Assembly: GCA_037968815.1 (NCBI GenBank)
Contig: JBBKWF010000022.1
Span: forward strand, 242,064-306,063
Reading direction: 5' to 3'
Length of the DNA stretch: 64,000 bases
Source: Pseudopedobacter sp037968815
Lineage (GTDB): Bacteria; Bacteroidota; Bacteroidia; Sphingobacteriales; Sphingobacteriaceae
The stretch's first letter is position 1, and each line of letters opens with the position of its first letter. This document shows positions 42,587 through 50,501 of the stretch, in pieces. The position numbers were made by a program, and so were the translations under genes. The notes beneath the pieces are model-generated. The model was not told where the DNA came from. It saw only the letters and a list, made by a program, of their open reading frames with translations, and made no database searches.

Positions 42587-44368
42587 ATGAAAAAAAAAAC
42601 AATCAAAGGCGGAGAATTTATCATCTCCGAGACGGATTTTAAAGACGTGTTTATCCCCGAAGAGTTCGACGAGGAGCAGTTAATGATCAAGAAAACCTGC
42701 GAAGATTTTTTGCAGGCAGAAGTAACGCCTAATTTAGATCGGATTGATAAGCTAGAAGAAGGCTTGATGCAATCTTTAATGGATAAAGCGGGCGAATTAG
42801 GACTTTTGGCAGTTTCTATTCCAGAAGAATACGGCGGTTTTGGAAAGAACTTCAATACTTCTATGTTAGTTACAGATGCCATTGGTGCAGGTCATTCCTT
42901 TGCGGTAGCCCTTTCAGCACATACAGGTATCGGAACGCTTCCTATTTTATATTACGGTAACAAAGAACAAAAAGATAAATACATTCCAAAACTGGCTTCC
43001 GGTGAGTGGAAGGCGAGTTATTGCTTAACTGAACCAAATGCGGGTTCAGATGCTAACTCAGGAAAAACCAAAGCGGTTTTAAATACAGAAGGAACACATT
43101 ACATCATTAACGGACAAAAAATGTGGATCACCAATGGTGGTTTTGCCGATATTTTTATTGTCTTCGCTAAAATTGATGATGATAAAAATCTTTCCGCATT
43201 TATTGTAGAAAAAGATTTTGGTGGCGTAACCATGAACCCAGAGGAACATAAAATGGGAATCAAAGGTTCATCAACTCGTCAAGTTTTCTTTAACGATTGT
43301 CCGGTTCCGGTAGAGAATTTATTGTCTGAACGTGAGAACGGATTTAAAATCGCAGTAAATATTTTAAATATTGGTCGTATTAAATTAGGTGCGGCAGCAA
43401 TTGGCTCTTCACGTAAAGTTTTAGACCACGCCATTAATTACTCCAATGAAAGAGTTCAGTTTGGTTTGAATATTTCAAAATTTGGCGCAATCCGTTACAA
43501 ATTGGCAGAAATGGCAACCCGTAATTTTGCAGCAGAAAGTGCAGCGTACCGGGCCGGTCAAAACATTGACGATACTTACGATGCTTTAGTTGCAGGAGGT
43601 ATGGATAGCGGAAAAGCAAAACTAAAATCTACTGAACAGTTCGCTATTGAGTGTGCAATTATTAAGGTTTGGGGATCAGAAGTGCTGGATTATATTGTAG
43701 ATGAAGGGGTACAGGTTTATGGAGGTATGGGTTATAGTGCCGATGCACCGATGGATAGAGCTTATCGCGATAGCCGTATCAATAGAATTTTTGAAGGGAC
43801 AAATGAGATTAACCGTTTGTTAATTGTGGATATGCTCTTAAAGAGAGCTCTAAAAGGAGAGCTAGATTTAATGACTCCGGCTACAGCGGTTGCAGGCGAG
43901 TTAATGTCGATTCCGGAATTTGGAGATGAAGATGATTCTTTATTTGCAGTAGAAAAAAAGACGTTACAAAACTTGAAGAAAGCAGGCTTAATGATTGCTG
44001 GTTCTGCAGTTCAGAAACTAATGATGAGCCTTTCTAAAGAGCAGGAGATTTTAATGAACATTGCAGATATTATCGGTTCTGTTTATGTGGCAGAATCGAC
44101 TATTTTAAGAGTAGAGAAACTAGTTTCTATGCGTGGAGAGGAAGCATGTGCAGGGCAGTTAGATATGATGAGGATTTATCTTCAACAAGCCGTAGATAAA
44201 ACTCATATGGCAGGTAAAGAAGCGTTGAACTCTTTTGCTGAAGGCGATGAGCTTAATATGATGTTGATGGGCTTACGTAGGTTCACGAAAGTAAAACCGT
44301 TTAATATTAAAGATGCTCGACAAAGAGTAGCTAAACAATTGATAGAAGCGAATAAGTATTGTTTTTAA
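42587..44368 (+). CDS. fadE: Acyl-CoA dehydrogenase
   Basis: A 593-aa FAD enzyme for the first step of beta-oxidation. ATG 42587 (MKKKTIKGGEFIISE) is chosen because the open frame before it runs through the repeat arm. ACAD N-terminal, middle (SYCLTEPNAGSDANSGKT, MWITNGGFAD) and C-terminal domains (INIGRIKLGAAAIG region, VYGGMGYSADAPMDRAYRD, INRIFEGTNEINR) are all present. A C-terminal extension of about 170 residues is as in the Bacillus FadE/YusJ type. It ends with a terminator at 44393-44423. Confidence 0.94.
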   Translation: MKKKTIKGGEFIISETDFKDVFIPEEFDEEQLMIKKTCEDFLQAEVTPNLDRIDKLEEGLMQSLMDKAGELGLLAVSIPEEYGGFGKNFNTSMLVTDAIGAGHSFAVALSAHTGIGTLPILYYGNKEQKDKYIPKLASGEWKASYCLTEPNAGSDANSGKTKAVLNTEGTHYIINGQKMWITNGGFADIFIVFAKIDDDKNLSAFIVEKDFGGVTMNPEEHKMGIKGSSTRQVFFNDCPVPVENLLSERENGFKIAVNILNIGRIKLGAAAIGSSRKVLDHAINYSNERVQFGLNISKFGAIRYKLAEMATRNFAAESAAYRAGQNIDDTYDALVAGGMDSGKAKLKSTEQFAIECAIIKVWGSEVLDYIVDEGVQVYGGMGYSADAPMDRAYRDSRINRIFEGTNEINRLLIVDMLLKRALKGELDLMTPATAVAGELMSIPEFGDEDDSLFAVEKKTLQNLKKAGLMIAGSAVQKLMMSLSKEQEILMNIADIIGSVYVAESTILRVEKLVSMRGEEACAGQLDMMRIYLQQAVDKTHMAGKEALNSFAEGDELNMMLMGLRRFTKVKPFNIKDARQRVAKQLIEANKYCF

Positions 44369-44392
44369 GGTTCAATCTTTTGATTGATGATT

Positions 44393-44423
44393 AGCCGTTC
44401 AGAGAAATTTGAGCGGCTTTTTT
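44393..44423 (+). terminator. Intrinsic terminator of the fad operon
   Basis: AGCCGTTCA (44393-44401) pairs with TGAGCGGCT (44410-44418) with one G-U pair, followed by a six-T run. It lies 24 bp after the fadE stop. Confidence 0.8.
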
Positions 44424-44508
44424 ATTTAGAAATACTTGGGTGAAGAAGTGTTTAAGTTTTGTCGATAGGTGAAAATGAAACTAGTCTTTAGCAAAAACGA
44501 CTTTATAC

Positions 44509-45303
44509 TTAATTAGTAAGGTTAGAATACCTCGCCACCATCATACAAAACAATCCATAACCAATCATCCCGAGAGCAACAATTGCCATTAAAAAAGCGC
44601 CATAATCAAGTTGTAATAAGTACTCGAAAGCTCCTTCCACACCTTTATAGGCTTCTGAATTTTCAAATAAGGATACTTTCACCATAAAGAAAGATAGGAT
44701 ACCAAATACCACTCCACGAGCAAAATACCCATATTTACCGGTTTGTTTAACAAATGTGTATTCCTTACCTCTCGGATCATCGTCGACTTGCTTCATAAAC
44801 TTTCCGCTGTAACTTAAATAAAGCTGCCAAATAGCATTTCCTGCCATTAATATTGCAATAATCCATATAATATAAACTCCCCAATCTTTGTTTAATAACT
44901 GATTTAAAGCATCCGTTTCTGAGCTACCATTTGTTGAGTTTTGCATGTCTAATATTGGTTTAGCAAATGAGAATGCTATTAATGCATAAAAAAAACCAGA
45001 ATAAGCAAACATCAGCCTAAGCCTAACTTTTTTTCCGTCGCCATCATAATGGGGGCCAATAATTGCTGCGTAAAAGCACCAAACAGTATAAGCGGCCACC
45101 CCGAAAGCTAGCACCACTGATAGGAGCTCTCCTCCTGGTAAATCACCAATGAAATTAGCGATACCTGATTCGCTCTTTATATCACCACCTAATCCAAAAG
45201 CCACAATTGCTGCTAAAACACCCATCAATCCGTAAATAAAACCTTTGGTATAGTAACCAAACTGTTTCAGCTTATTTATTTTCTCATTATTTTTTTTAGC
45301 CAT
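44509..45303 (-). CDS. DUF1206 membrane protein
   Basis: A 264-aa protein with about six helices arranged as three pairs, the layout of DUF1206. Repeated patterns such as GYYTKGFIYGLMGVLAA (near 15-31) and KYGYFARGVVFGILSFF (near 195) mark the repeats. ATG 45303 is chosen (MAKKNNEKINKLKQFGYY); the frame is open for 19 more residues upstream, but these look non-coding. The family function is unknown. Confidence 0.83.
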   Translation of the reverse strand: MAKKNNEKINKLKQFGYYTKGFIYGLMGVLAAIVAFGLGGDIKSESGIANFIGDLPGGELLSVVLAFGVAAYTVWCFYAAIIGPHYDGDGKKVRLRLMFAYSGFFYALIAFSFAKPILDMQNSTNGSSETDALNQLLNKDWGVYIIWIIAILMAGNAIWQLYLSYSGKFMKQVDDDPRGKEYTFVKQTGKYGYFARGVVFGILSFFMVKVSLFENSEAYKGVEGAFEYLLQLDYGAFLMAIVALGMIGYGLFCMMVARYSNLTN

Positions 45304-45517
45304 CGATTTATAGTCACTGTTGAACTTTAGAATTAATTCTACCATGAAGTTTACACACAAGCAGTGCCATAAAGTCTTTTTTAGAAGAACACTGTTATAA
45401 ACGGAAAAGTTTAGAGTAACTCTTTAGTCTCTAAGAAGTGGAGGAGGGAGCTATAAATCCGTTCAGTATTTTCGTAAACGGATGAGTTGCAAAGTAGGTT
45501 TATAGGTGTATTCAAAC

Positions 45518-45565
45518 AAAAAATATGCGAGCTCCGGCCAGAAATTTCAACCAGAGCTCGCATAT
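45518..45565 (-). terminator. Strong intrinsic terminator of the fasciclin gene
   Basis: ATATGCGAGCTC (45523-45534) and GAGCTCGCATAT (45554-45565) are exact inverted repeats of 12 bases. On the minus strand the stem is followed by a T-run (45523-45518). It lies 18 bp after the fasciclin stop. Confidence 0.85.
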
Positions 45566-45582
45566 CTTAAATCTAATAAAAC

Positions 45583-46143
45583 CTACTTGTCAGATGGTGG
45601 TAATAGCACACTGTCAATTACGTAGATTATACCGTTTGACGCATCTACTGTAGCGATGATACTTGCTGTCCCATTAATTAAAGGCTTGCCGTCTTTCATG
45701 GTAATTGTAATGTTGTTTCCGTTTACCTGACCAATAGTTTGGCCGTCTGTAAAGTTCTCTACTTTTAATACACCTAAAGAAACATGATACTGTAGAATGT
45801 CAGCTAGGCTTTCTTTGTTCTCTGGTTTTAATAAGTCTTCTACTGTTCCGGCAGGTAATTTGTCAAAAGCAGCATTAGTAGGTGCAAATACAGTGAACGG
45901 GCCCGCATTTACCAAAGCATCAACTAAATCGGCAGCTTTAATCGCAGCAACCAAAGTAGTATGATCTGGACTGTTGCTTGCAACTTGTACAATGTTCTTT
46001 TGCGAATCATCGTCCTGTACGCTTGACTGTCCGCCTCCAATAGCTTCTTGATTTGTTTCTGTAGCATCTGATGCTTTTTCGCTGTTATTGCAACTAGCAA
46101 GTACTGCGATACAAATCATTGATAGGAATAAAATTTTTCTCAT
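45583..46143 (-). CDS. Fasciclin (FAS1) domain lipoprotein
   Basis: A 186-aa surface lipoprotein with signal and lipobox LASC (C18), a low-complexity acidic linker (about 20-50), and one FAS1 domain (about 52-184). The FAS1 motifs are HTTLVAAIKAADLVDAL, the H1 box FTVFAPTNAAFDKLP, and the H2-like VDASNGIIYVIDSVLLP. FAS1 proteins mediate adhesion. The gene stands alone between a strong terminator and an 18-bp palindrome upstream (46196-46213) of the TGAC-N4-GTCA type. Confidence 0.9.
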   Translation of the reverse strand: MRKILFLSMICIAVLASCNNSEKASDATETNQEAIGGGQSSVQDDDSQKNIVQVASNSPDHTTLVAAIKAADLVDALVNAGPFTVFAPTNAAFDKLPAGTVEDLLKPENKESLADILQYHVSLGVLKVENFTDGQTIGQVNGNNITITMKDGKPLINGTASIIATVDASNGIIYVIDSVLLPPSDK

Positions 46144-46190
46144 AATTTTTTTATTTGATTTATAATAGCAATGTGCAGATTAGACTTTGA

Positions 46191-46213
46191 CAAATCTATG
46201 ACCTAGGTCATAG
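46191..46213 (-). promoter_or_regulatory. 18-bp perfect palindrome upstream of the fasciclin gene
   Basis: CTATGACCTAGGTCATAG (46196-46213) is an exact palindrome whose core TGACCTAGGTCA matches the TGAC-N4-GTCA form seen before ric and the pterin-type gene. It overlaps TAGATTTG on the minus strand (46198-46191), a possible -7 element. If that element is used, the dyad would block the promoter. If the start is nearer the gene, the dyad would sit in an activator position. The palindrome is certain; the role is not. Confidence 0.55.
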
Positions 46214-46360
46214 GTAAATGAGGGTTTTCTCACATTTTGCAAGTTTAAACTTCAAGAATTAATATTTGGCTTTAATAGATTGGCTATCTCATTTTTAATA
46301 ATGAAAAGCAAAATTAATTTTAACGCTTGATTAAGCGATTGGAATAGTCTTTAAACAAAG

Positions 46361-46387
46361 AAAACCGCCATTTCTGACGGTTTTTTT
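46361..46387. terminator. Bidirectional-looking terminator next to tRNA-Lys
   Basis: AAAACCG (46361-46367) pairs with CGGTTTT (46378-46384), with an inner CA/TG pair. A T-run follows on the plus side (46381-46387) and a TTTTCTTT tract on the minus side. It ends transcription of the left tRNA-Lys gene on the minus strand. Confidence 0.65.
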
Positions 46388-46388
46388 G

Positions 46389-46461
46389 TGATCCCTCTGG
46401 GATTCGAACCCAGGACCACTACATTAAAAGTGTAATGCTCTACCAGCTGAGCTAAGGAATC
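46389..46461 (-). tRNA. tRNA-Lys (anticodon TTT), copy 1
   Basis: A 73-nt tRNA on the minus strand. The acceptor GATTCCT pairs with AGGGATC (one T-G), with discriminator A. The D arm includes AGCTCAGCTGGTAGAGCA, the anticodon stem TTACA/TGTAG encloses CTTTTAA, and the T arm includes GGTTCGAATCC. CCA is not encoded. It is identical to the copy at 46522-46594. Confidence 0.94.
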
Positions 46462-46481
46462 AATAGTCTTAAATACTTGAT

Positions 46482-46508
46482 AAAAAAAGCCTCAATCGCT
46501 GAGGCTTT
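46482..46508 (-). terminator. Terminator between the two tRNA-Lys genes
   Basis: AAAGCCTCA (46486-46494) and TGAGGCTTT (46500-46508) pair exactly around a five-base loop. On the minus strand a T-run follows (46488-46482). It would end transcripts of the upstream tRNA, implying separate or partly coupled expression of the two copies. Confidence 0.7.
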
Positions 46509-46521
46509 GAAAAAAATTTTG

Positions 46522-46594
46522 TGATCCCTCTGGGATTCGAACCCAGGACCACTACATTAAAAGTGTAATGCTCTACCAGCTGAGCTAAGGAATC
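46522..46594 (-). tRNA. tRNA-Lys (anticodon TTT), copy 2
   Basis: Identical over its 73 nt to the copy at 46389-46461, including the TTT anticodon loop CTTTTAA and discriminator A. On the minus strand it is the promoter-proximal copy, 39 bp downstream of the -7 element at 46633-46640. Confidence 0.94.
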
Positions 46595-46632
46595 ATACTT
46601 TATAAAACGTATAATGGTTTTGTAAAGTTGTG

Positions 46633-46663
46633 CAAAGATAGATATTATGAGTTAGTCTGCAAA
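46633..46663 (-). promoter_or_regulatory. Promoter of the tRNA-Lys pair
   Basis: On the minus strand TTTG (46663-46660), 19 bases and TATCTTTG (46640-46633) match the Bacteroidota promoter consensus in full. Transcription would start near 46627, about 33 bases before the mature tRNA end. Confidence 0.7.
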
Positions 46664-46818
46664 TGAATTAATATATTTTTTTGAATGTTATTGCTAACCT
46701 GCTAAATATCAATTAAAATCATTTCCTAATTTGGTTTTAAAACAATCAAAGTAGGTTCTCATAATTTTTAAACGCTTTATGATATTTTAGGTTTGGTTAA
46801 CTATCTTCATCTTTTATT

Positions 46819-47364
46819 ATGAAGCTAATTGAGATACAAGAAAAATTGAAAAGCCGGTTGAATTTTGATGGGATGGTGGAATTAGCCCACCTAACTGCTC
46901 ATGGAAAAATAAAATATGAAGATATCCTTAACTTATGTGATTATCAAGATCAACAAATAGCTTTTAGAGCATCTTGGGTTTTAGACTTTTTTGCTCATGC
47001 TAACACGGATATGTTTCTTACTCAGCTTTCAAGATTTTTAAAACTTTACCCCAACGTTTCCAATCAAAGTGTACAGCGTAATTTTACAAAAATTATGATG
47101 CTTTTAACAGAAAAAAAGTTCATGCGTATGCAACAATTAGAACATACGATATTTGATGACTGCTTAACGGCAAGTTTTGATTGGCTCATAAACCCAAAAA
47201 CTCCTATTGCCGTTCAAGCTAATGCTATAGACGTAGTGTTTCAGTTATCACCTTATCATGATTGGGTTTTAGATGAACTGAAAGTTATTTTGCAACAAAA
47301 ATTAGTGTCAGGGTCTGCGGCTTTAACATCACGAGCAAAAAAAGTATTAAAACAAATTAGTTGA
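46819..47364 (+). CDS. Helical-repeat (HEAT-like) protein, unknown
   Basis: A 181-aa soluble protein that looks all-helical. Pairs of amphipathic helices (for example FRASWVLDFFAHANTD, SVQRNFTKIMMLLTEKK, VQANAIDVVFQLSPYHDW) recall HEAT repeats. No catalytic motif or signal peptide is seen. It is followed 22 bp later by the GreA-like gene on the same strand, and the two may be cotranscribed. I do not recognise a characterised family. Confidence 0.65.
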   Translation: MKLIEIQEKLKSRLNFDGMVELAHLTAHGKIKYEDILNLCDYQDQQIAFRASWVLDFFAHANTDMFLTQLSRFLKLYPNVSNQSVQRNFTKIMMLLTEKKFMRMQQLEHTIFDDCLTASFDWLINPKTPIAVQANAIDVVFQLSPYHDWVLDELKVILQQKLVSGSAALTSRAKKVLKQIS

Positions 47365-47386
47365 TTTTATTATACATTTTTGCAGA

Positions 47387-47854
47387 ATGAATAGTATCGA
47401 TTTCTCTTTTCTTAAATCACAGTTTTATAATACTTGTTTAAAGTCGCTCTCTGGAAAGTTGGTGGAGTTAAAGACCGAAGTAGAGCAACTAAGAATAAGT
47501 ATCGCAAATGATTCGAAAAGCAGTATGGGCGACAAATACGAGACTAGTCGCGAAATGATGCAACAAGAGATTAACCGTTTAGAGCAACAGGTGGCCTTAA
47601 CTGCTCAACAAATCTTTAATTTAAAAGCGGTTAACCTTGATAAAAAGTATGATGTAATAGAAAAAGGAAGCTTGGTAGAAACCAGTATGGGCTTGTTTTT
47701 TATTGCAGTAAGTTATGGGGAAATAAAAGAGGCTGAAAAGTCTTGTTTTATGATTTCTGAGTTTGCTCCTCTAGCAAAATTGCTCCTAAAAAAGAAAATA
47801 AAAGATAGTATAGAGTTAAATAAGAAACCCGTAGAGATTTTTGGTGTTTACTAA
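47387..47854 (+). CDS. GreA-like protein (divergent)
   Basis: A 155-aa protein. The N-terminal half (about 18-88) is a coiled coil of two long helices (LKTEVEQLRISI, MQQEINRLEQQVALTAQQIF). The C-terminal part (about 92-150) resembles the FKBP-like domain of GreA/GreB: EKGSLVETSMGLFFIAV, then ISEFAPLAKLLLKKKIKDSIEL, close to the ISxxSPxxxALLGKKVGDEVE pattern. True GreA carries an acidic loop between the helices; here that segment has a D and an E but is not clearly conserved. It may bind the RNA polymerase secondary channel (inference). Confidence 0.55.
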   Translation: MNSIDFSFLKSQFYNTCLKSLSGKLVELKTEVEQLRISIANDSKSSMGDKYETSREMMQQEINRLEQQVALTAQQIFNLKAVNLDKKYDVIEKGSLVETSMGLFFIAVSYGEIKEAEKSCFMISEFAPLAKLLLKKKIKDSIELNKKPVEIFGVY

Positions 47855-47872
47855 AAATGAAACACAGCTAAG

Positions 47873-48124
47873 TTAAGCTACAAATTGCGAGCTACTGATA
47901 CGGAAACGCAAAGCTAATGCTTTTGCAACAGCCTCAATTAAGGTAATATCTATATCACTTAAATCTTGAAGTTCGCTAAGTGTCCAGCAGTTTCCTGTTT
48001 TAACAAAAAAATAGGTTTTACCGCCCAAAAAAACTTCTAGTTCAGATTGTGTAGATGGTTTTTCGGTAATTACCTGAAAAATAACATCTGCTTTTTTGTG
48101 ATTAATCCTTAATAAAACTGGCAT
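47873..48124 (-). CDS. Hypothetical 83-aa protein
   Basis: A small soluble protein with a mixed alpha/beta pattern (FQVITEKPSTQSELEVFLGGKTYFFVKTGNCWTL as strands, then a helix LIEAVAKALALRF). No motif, signal or membrane helix is seen. It starts at an ATG 144 bp downstream of the hpf stop on the same strand and is convergent with the GreA-like gene. Unknown family. Confidence 0.5.
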   Translation of the reverse strand: MPVLLRINHKKADVIFQVITEKPSTQSELEVFLGGKTYFFVKTGNCWTLSELQDLSDIDITLIEAVAKALALRFRISSSQFVA

Positions 48125-48239
48125 ATTTAACAGCTAAGATATATACTACTAACTTTCAATAATTATTATTTTATTAACACTTGTTAATTTGCTGGCTCAC
48201 TAGGTGCTTAGGGGTAGTTATAGGTAAAATTTTGTGCAT

Positions 48240-48262
48240 AAAAAAAGGAGGCTAACCTCCTT
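48240..48262 (-). terminator. Intrinsic terminator of hpf
   Basis: AAGGAGG (48245-48251) pairs exactly with CCTCCTT (48256-48262), and on the minus strand a T-run (48246-48240) follows. It sits 6 bp after the hpf stop. Confidence 0.8.
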
Positions 48263-48268
48263 CTTAAA

Positions 48269-48583
48269 TTAATTTTTTGATTTGTCAACTTGATGCTCAA
48301 TGCCTCTTTTGATTTTTTGTACACATTCGTGAATTGCCTTTGAAAGCTCATCTGATTGGGCACTAGCAAAAATTGGCTCCATGTTTTCAAGCCTAGCTTC
48401 TATATTACAATTTTTATCGTCGGCACCTGCTTTTCCTCCGCCGTTTACATCACTTAAATGAACTTCAATTCGGGTTAACTGGCTATCAAATCGTTGTAGT
48501 TTTTCGTTAACAAGGTTGCTAATGTAGGTGTTAAGCTCTTCTTTACCTTCAATGTGGTTGTCTGTATTTACTTGGATAATCAT
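48269..48583 (-). CDS. hpf: Ribosome hibernation-promoting factor / RaiA family
   Basis: A 104-aa protein matching the short HPF/RaiA fold: VNTDNHIEGKEELNTYISNLVNEKLQRFDSQLTRIEVHLSDVNG, then NIEARLENMEPIFASAQSDELSKAIHECVQKIKRGIEHQ. It would bind the 30S subunit in resting cells and block translation. The long C-terminal dimerisation domain is absent. It is single, with its own terminator. Confidence 0.85.
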   Translation of the reverse strand: MIIQVNTDNHIEGKEELNTYISNLVNEKLQRFDSQLTRIEVHLSDVNGGGKAGADDKNCNIEARLENMEPIFASAQSDELSKAIHECVQKIKRGIEHQVDKSKN

Positions 48584-48763
48584 AATTATAAGTTTAATTA
48601 GTATATGTCAAATTACGTACCTAATAATAGGGTTAAGTATTTGAAATTGCAATTGTTTCCATCTATTTTGGAAATGATCTTAATCATCATTTAAATGATT
48701 CATTGTTTAACGTTCTTATATAAAGGCATTAAAGTTGTTTTATAACGGTAAACACACTTAAAT

Positions 48764-50230
48764 ATGAAAATTAAAGAAATACTATTGCTATTTATCCTTT
48801 CTTCATTTATGATAGTGTCCTGTTCTAAGGGCAGACACGAAGAGTTTGGTAGAGACTTAGCAAAAGCTTTTAAAAGTAAAAAATATAAAGATTTTGATAC
48901 CACCGCGTACAACGAAGTTTTTAAACAACAATATAAAAACCTAAAGCCTAAACTACATGATCCAATTTGGATAAATAAAATTTATAAGGAAGAAGACAAG
49001 GGTTTAACTTTATTAGGGGATTTTTTAGTGAGCGGAGGTTTAGATACACTTCGTCAGTATTTGATGAGGTCTAAGTTTCATGGCATAAACCCTGATTATT
49101 TTCATGCAAATGTGATAGGCGATTTGTTAGTGGAGATTAAGACAAAGAAGTTTAAATCTGTTGAAGAAAGTTATCCATTACTTGCCCAGTTAGAACTTTA
49201 TGCTGCTGATGGATTGATAAACTATGCAGGTATTTTAAAATACGGAGCTGTAAACCCTAAAACAGTTTTAGAAAGATATTATGTAGATGTTAAACGTCCG
49301 CAAATTATTGAAGCCCAAGAAGCATTAGACCAAATAGATATTACTAAGTTTTTGGCAGATATACAACCTAAGAACGGGTACTATCAACGCTTAATGAATT
49401 TATTGATTAATGATGTTAATGCTGAACCAGCTAAGAAACTGAGTATGGAAAATAGGGAAAAGATTTACCTATCCATGGAGCGTTTGCGTTGGCCTGTTAA
49501 AGAATATAAAGGGAAATACCTATTGGTAAACATTCCTGAGTTTCAATTAAGATTGATTGAGAACAATACCACAGATTTACAAATGAAAGTTTGCGTTGGT
49601 GAAGCAGGCGGACATGAAACACCAATTTTAAGTGGTATGATTGATAGAATGCAGGTAAACCCAGTATGGAACATACCAAAAAGTATTGCCAGCACCGAGA
49701 TTTTAAGCAGTTTAAGAAAAGATCCTTACTATTTAGAGTCAAAAAATATGGTGGCATATAAAAATGGAGAATATGTAAACTCGCCAAGTGTTGATTGGAA
49801 TAATGTAGATATTTCAGAATATTTTTTTAAACAGAATCCTGGTGCAGATAATTCTTTAGGACAAATTAAATTTATCTTCCAAAACCCTTACGCAATTTAT
49901 CTACACGATACGCCTGCGCAAGCAATGTTTAAGCAAGATATGCGAGCAGTAAGCCATGGTTGTGTGAGAGTTGAAAAACCTATGGATTTAGCTAAGTTTT
50001 TGTTAAACGATAAAGCTAAATCAGATAAAATTGTGAAAGAAACGCAGGCTTCGGCCAAAGGTGATAAGGTAGATGCAAGATGGCAAATGGTTAAAGAACC
50101 TATTCCTGTATTCATATCCTATTACACCGCTTGGACAAATGATGACGGTACCTTAGTGAGTTCTAAGGATGTTTATGGTTACGATAAGTTGCTTTTGCCT
50201 AAGTTTAAACCGTATATGGCCACATTATAA
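48764..50230 (+). CDS. L,D-transpeptidase (YcbB/YkuD type) lipoprotein
   Basis: A 488-aa envelope enzyme that makes 3-3 cross-links in peptidoglycan. It has an N-terminal lipobox IVSC (about C20), a helical scaffold domain (about 90-240), and a YkuD catalytic domain (about 250-430) with the HDTPAQ segment and SHGCVRVEKP holding nucleophile C400 and H398. Layout and length match the YcbB (LdtD) group. It is transcribed alone, convergent with the SemiSWEET cluster. Confidence 0.92.
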   Translation: MKIKEILLLFILSSFMIVSCSKGRHEEFGRDLAKAFKSKKYKDFDTTAYNEVFKQQYKNLKPKLHDPIWINKIYKEEDKGLTLLGDFLVSGGLDTLRQYLMRSKFHGINPDYFHANVIGDLLVEIKTKKFKSVEESYPLLAQLELYAADGLINYAGILKYGAVNPKTVLERYYVDVKRPQIIEAQEALDQIDITKFLADIQPKNGYYQRLMNLLINDVNAEPAKKLSMENREKIYLSMERLRWPVKEYKGKYLLVNIPEFQLRLIENNTTDLQMKVCVGEAGGHETPILSGMIDRMQVNPVWNIPKSIASTEILSSLRKDPYYLESKNMVAYKNGEYVNSPSVDWNNVDISEYFFKQNPGADNSLGQIKFIFQNPYAIYLHDTPAQAMFKQDMRAVSHGCVRVEKPMDLAKFLLNDKAKSDKIVKETQASAKGDKVDARWQMVKEPIPVFISYYTAWTNDDGTLVSSKDVYGYDKLLLPKFKPYMATL

Positions 50231-50240
50231 ATGTTATAAC

Positions 50241-50501
50241 TTAAGGATATTTGACTTTGAAATACAGGATAATTCCAGCGAAAATTAGAGTAATTCCATT
50301 TGCAATAACAATTGGGAAATCACCTATAAAAGCTCCGTAAATTAACCAAAGTGTTACACCAGTAATAAACAAAATATACATCGAGAGCGAAATGCTCTGG
50401 GTGTTTTTTGTTTTAATGATTTTTAGAGCTTGCGGAATAAAAGAAACGGTGGTGCAAAAAGCGGCTATTAAGCCAATTGAGCTAATTAAATTATCCATCA
50501 A
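50241..50501 (-). CDS. SemiSWEET / PQ-loop sugar transporter
   Basis: An 86-aa protein with three helices and one PQ-loop motif (VSFIPQALKIIKTKNTQSIS, about 21-40), the pattern of bacterial SemiSWEET transporters that work as dimers. Helix 3 is IVIANGITLIFAGIILYF. The start overlaps the end of the PorV/Q gene by 4 bp (ATGA), so it is translationally coupled. Substrate unknown. Confidence 0.88.
   Translation of the reverse strand: MMDNLISSIGLIAAFCTTVSFIPQALKIIKTKNTQSISLSMYILFITGVTLWLIYGAFIGDFPIVIANGITLIFAGIILYFKVKYP

Noticed and set aside
46389..46594. Two near-identical repeats of about 75 bp with tRNA-like spacing
   Set aside because: They are two tRNA-Lys genes, not a mobile repeat or CRISPR unit.
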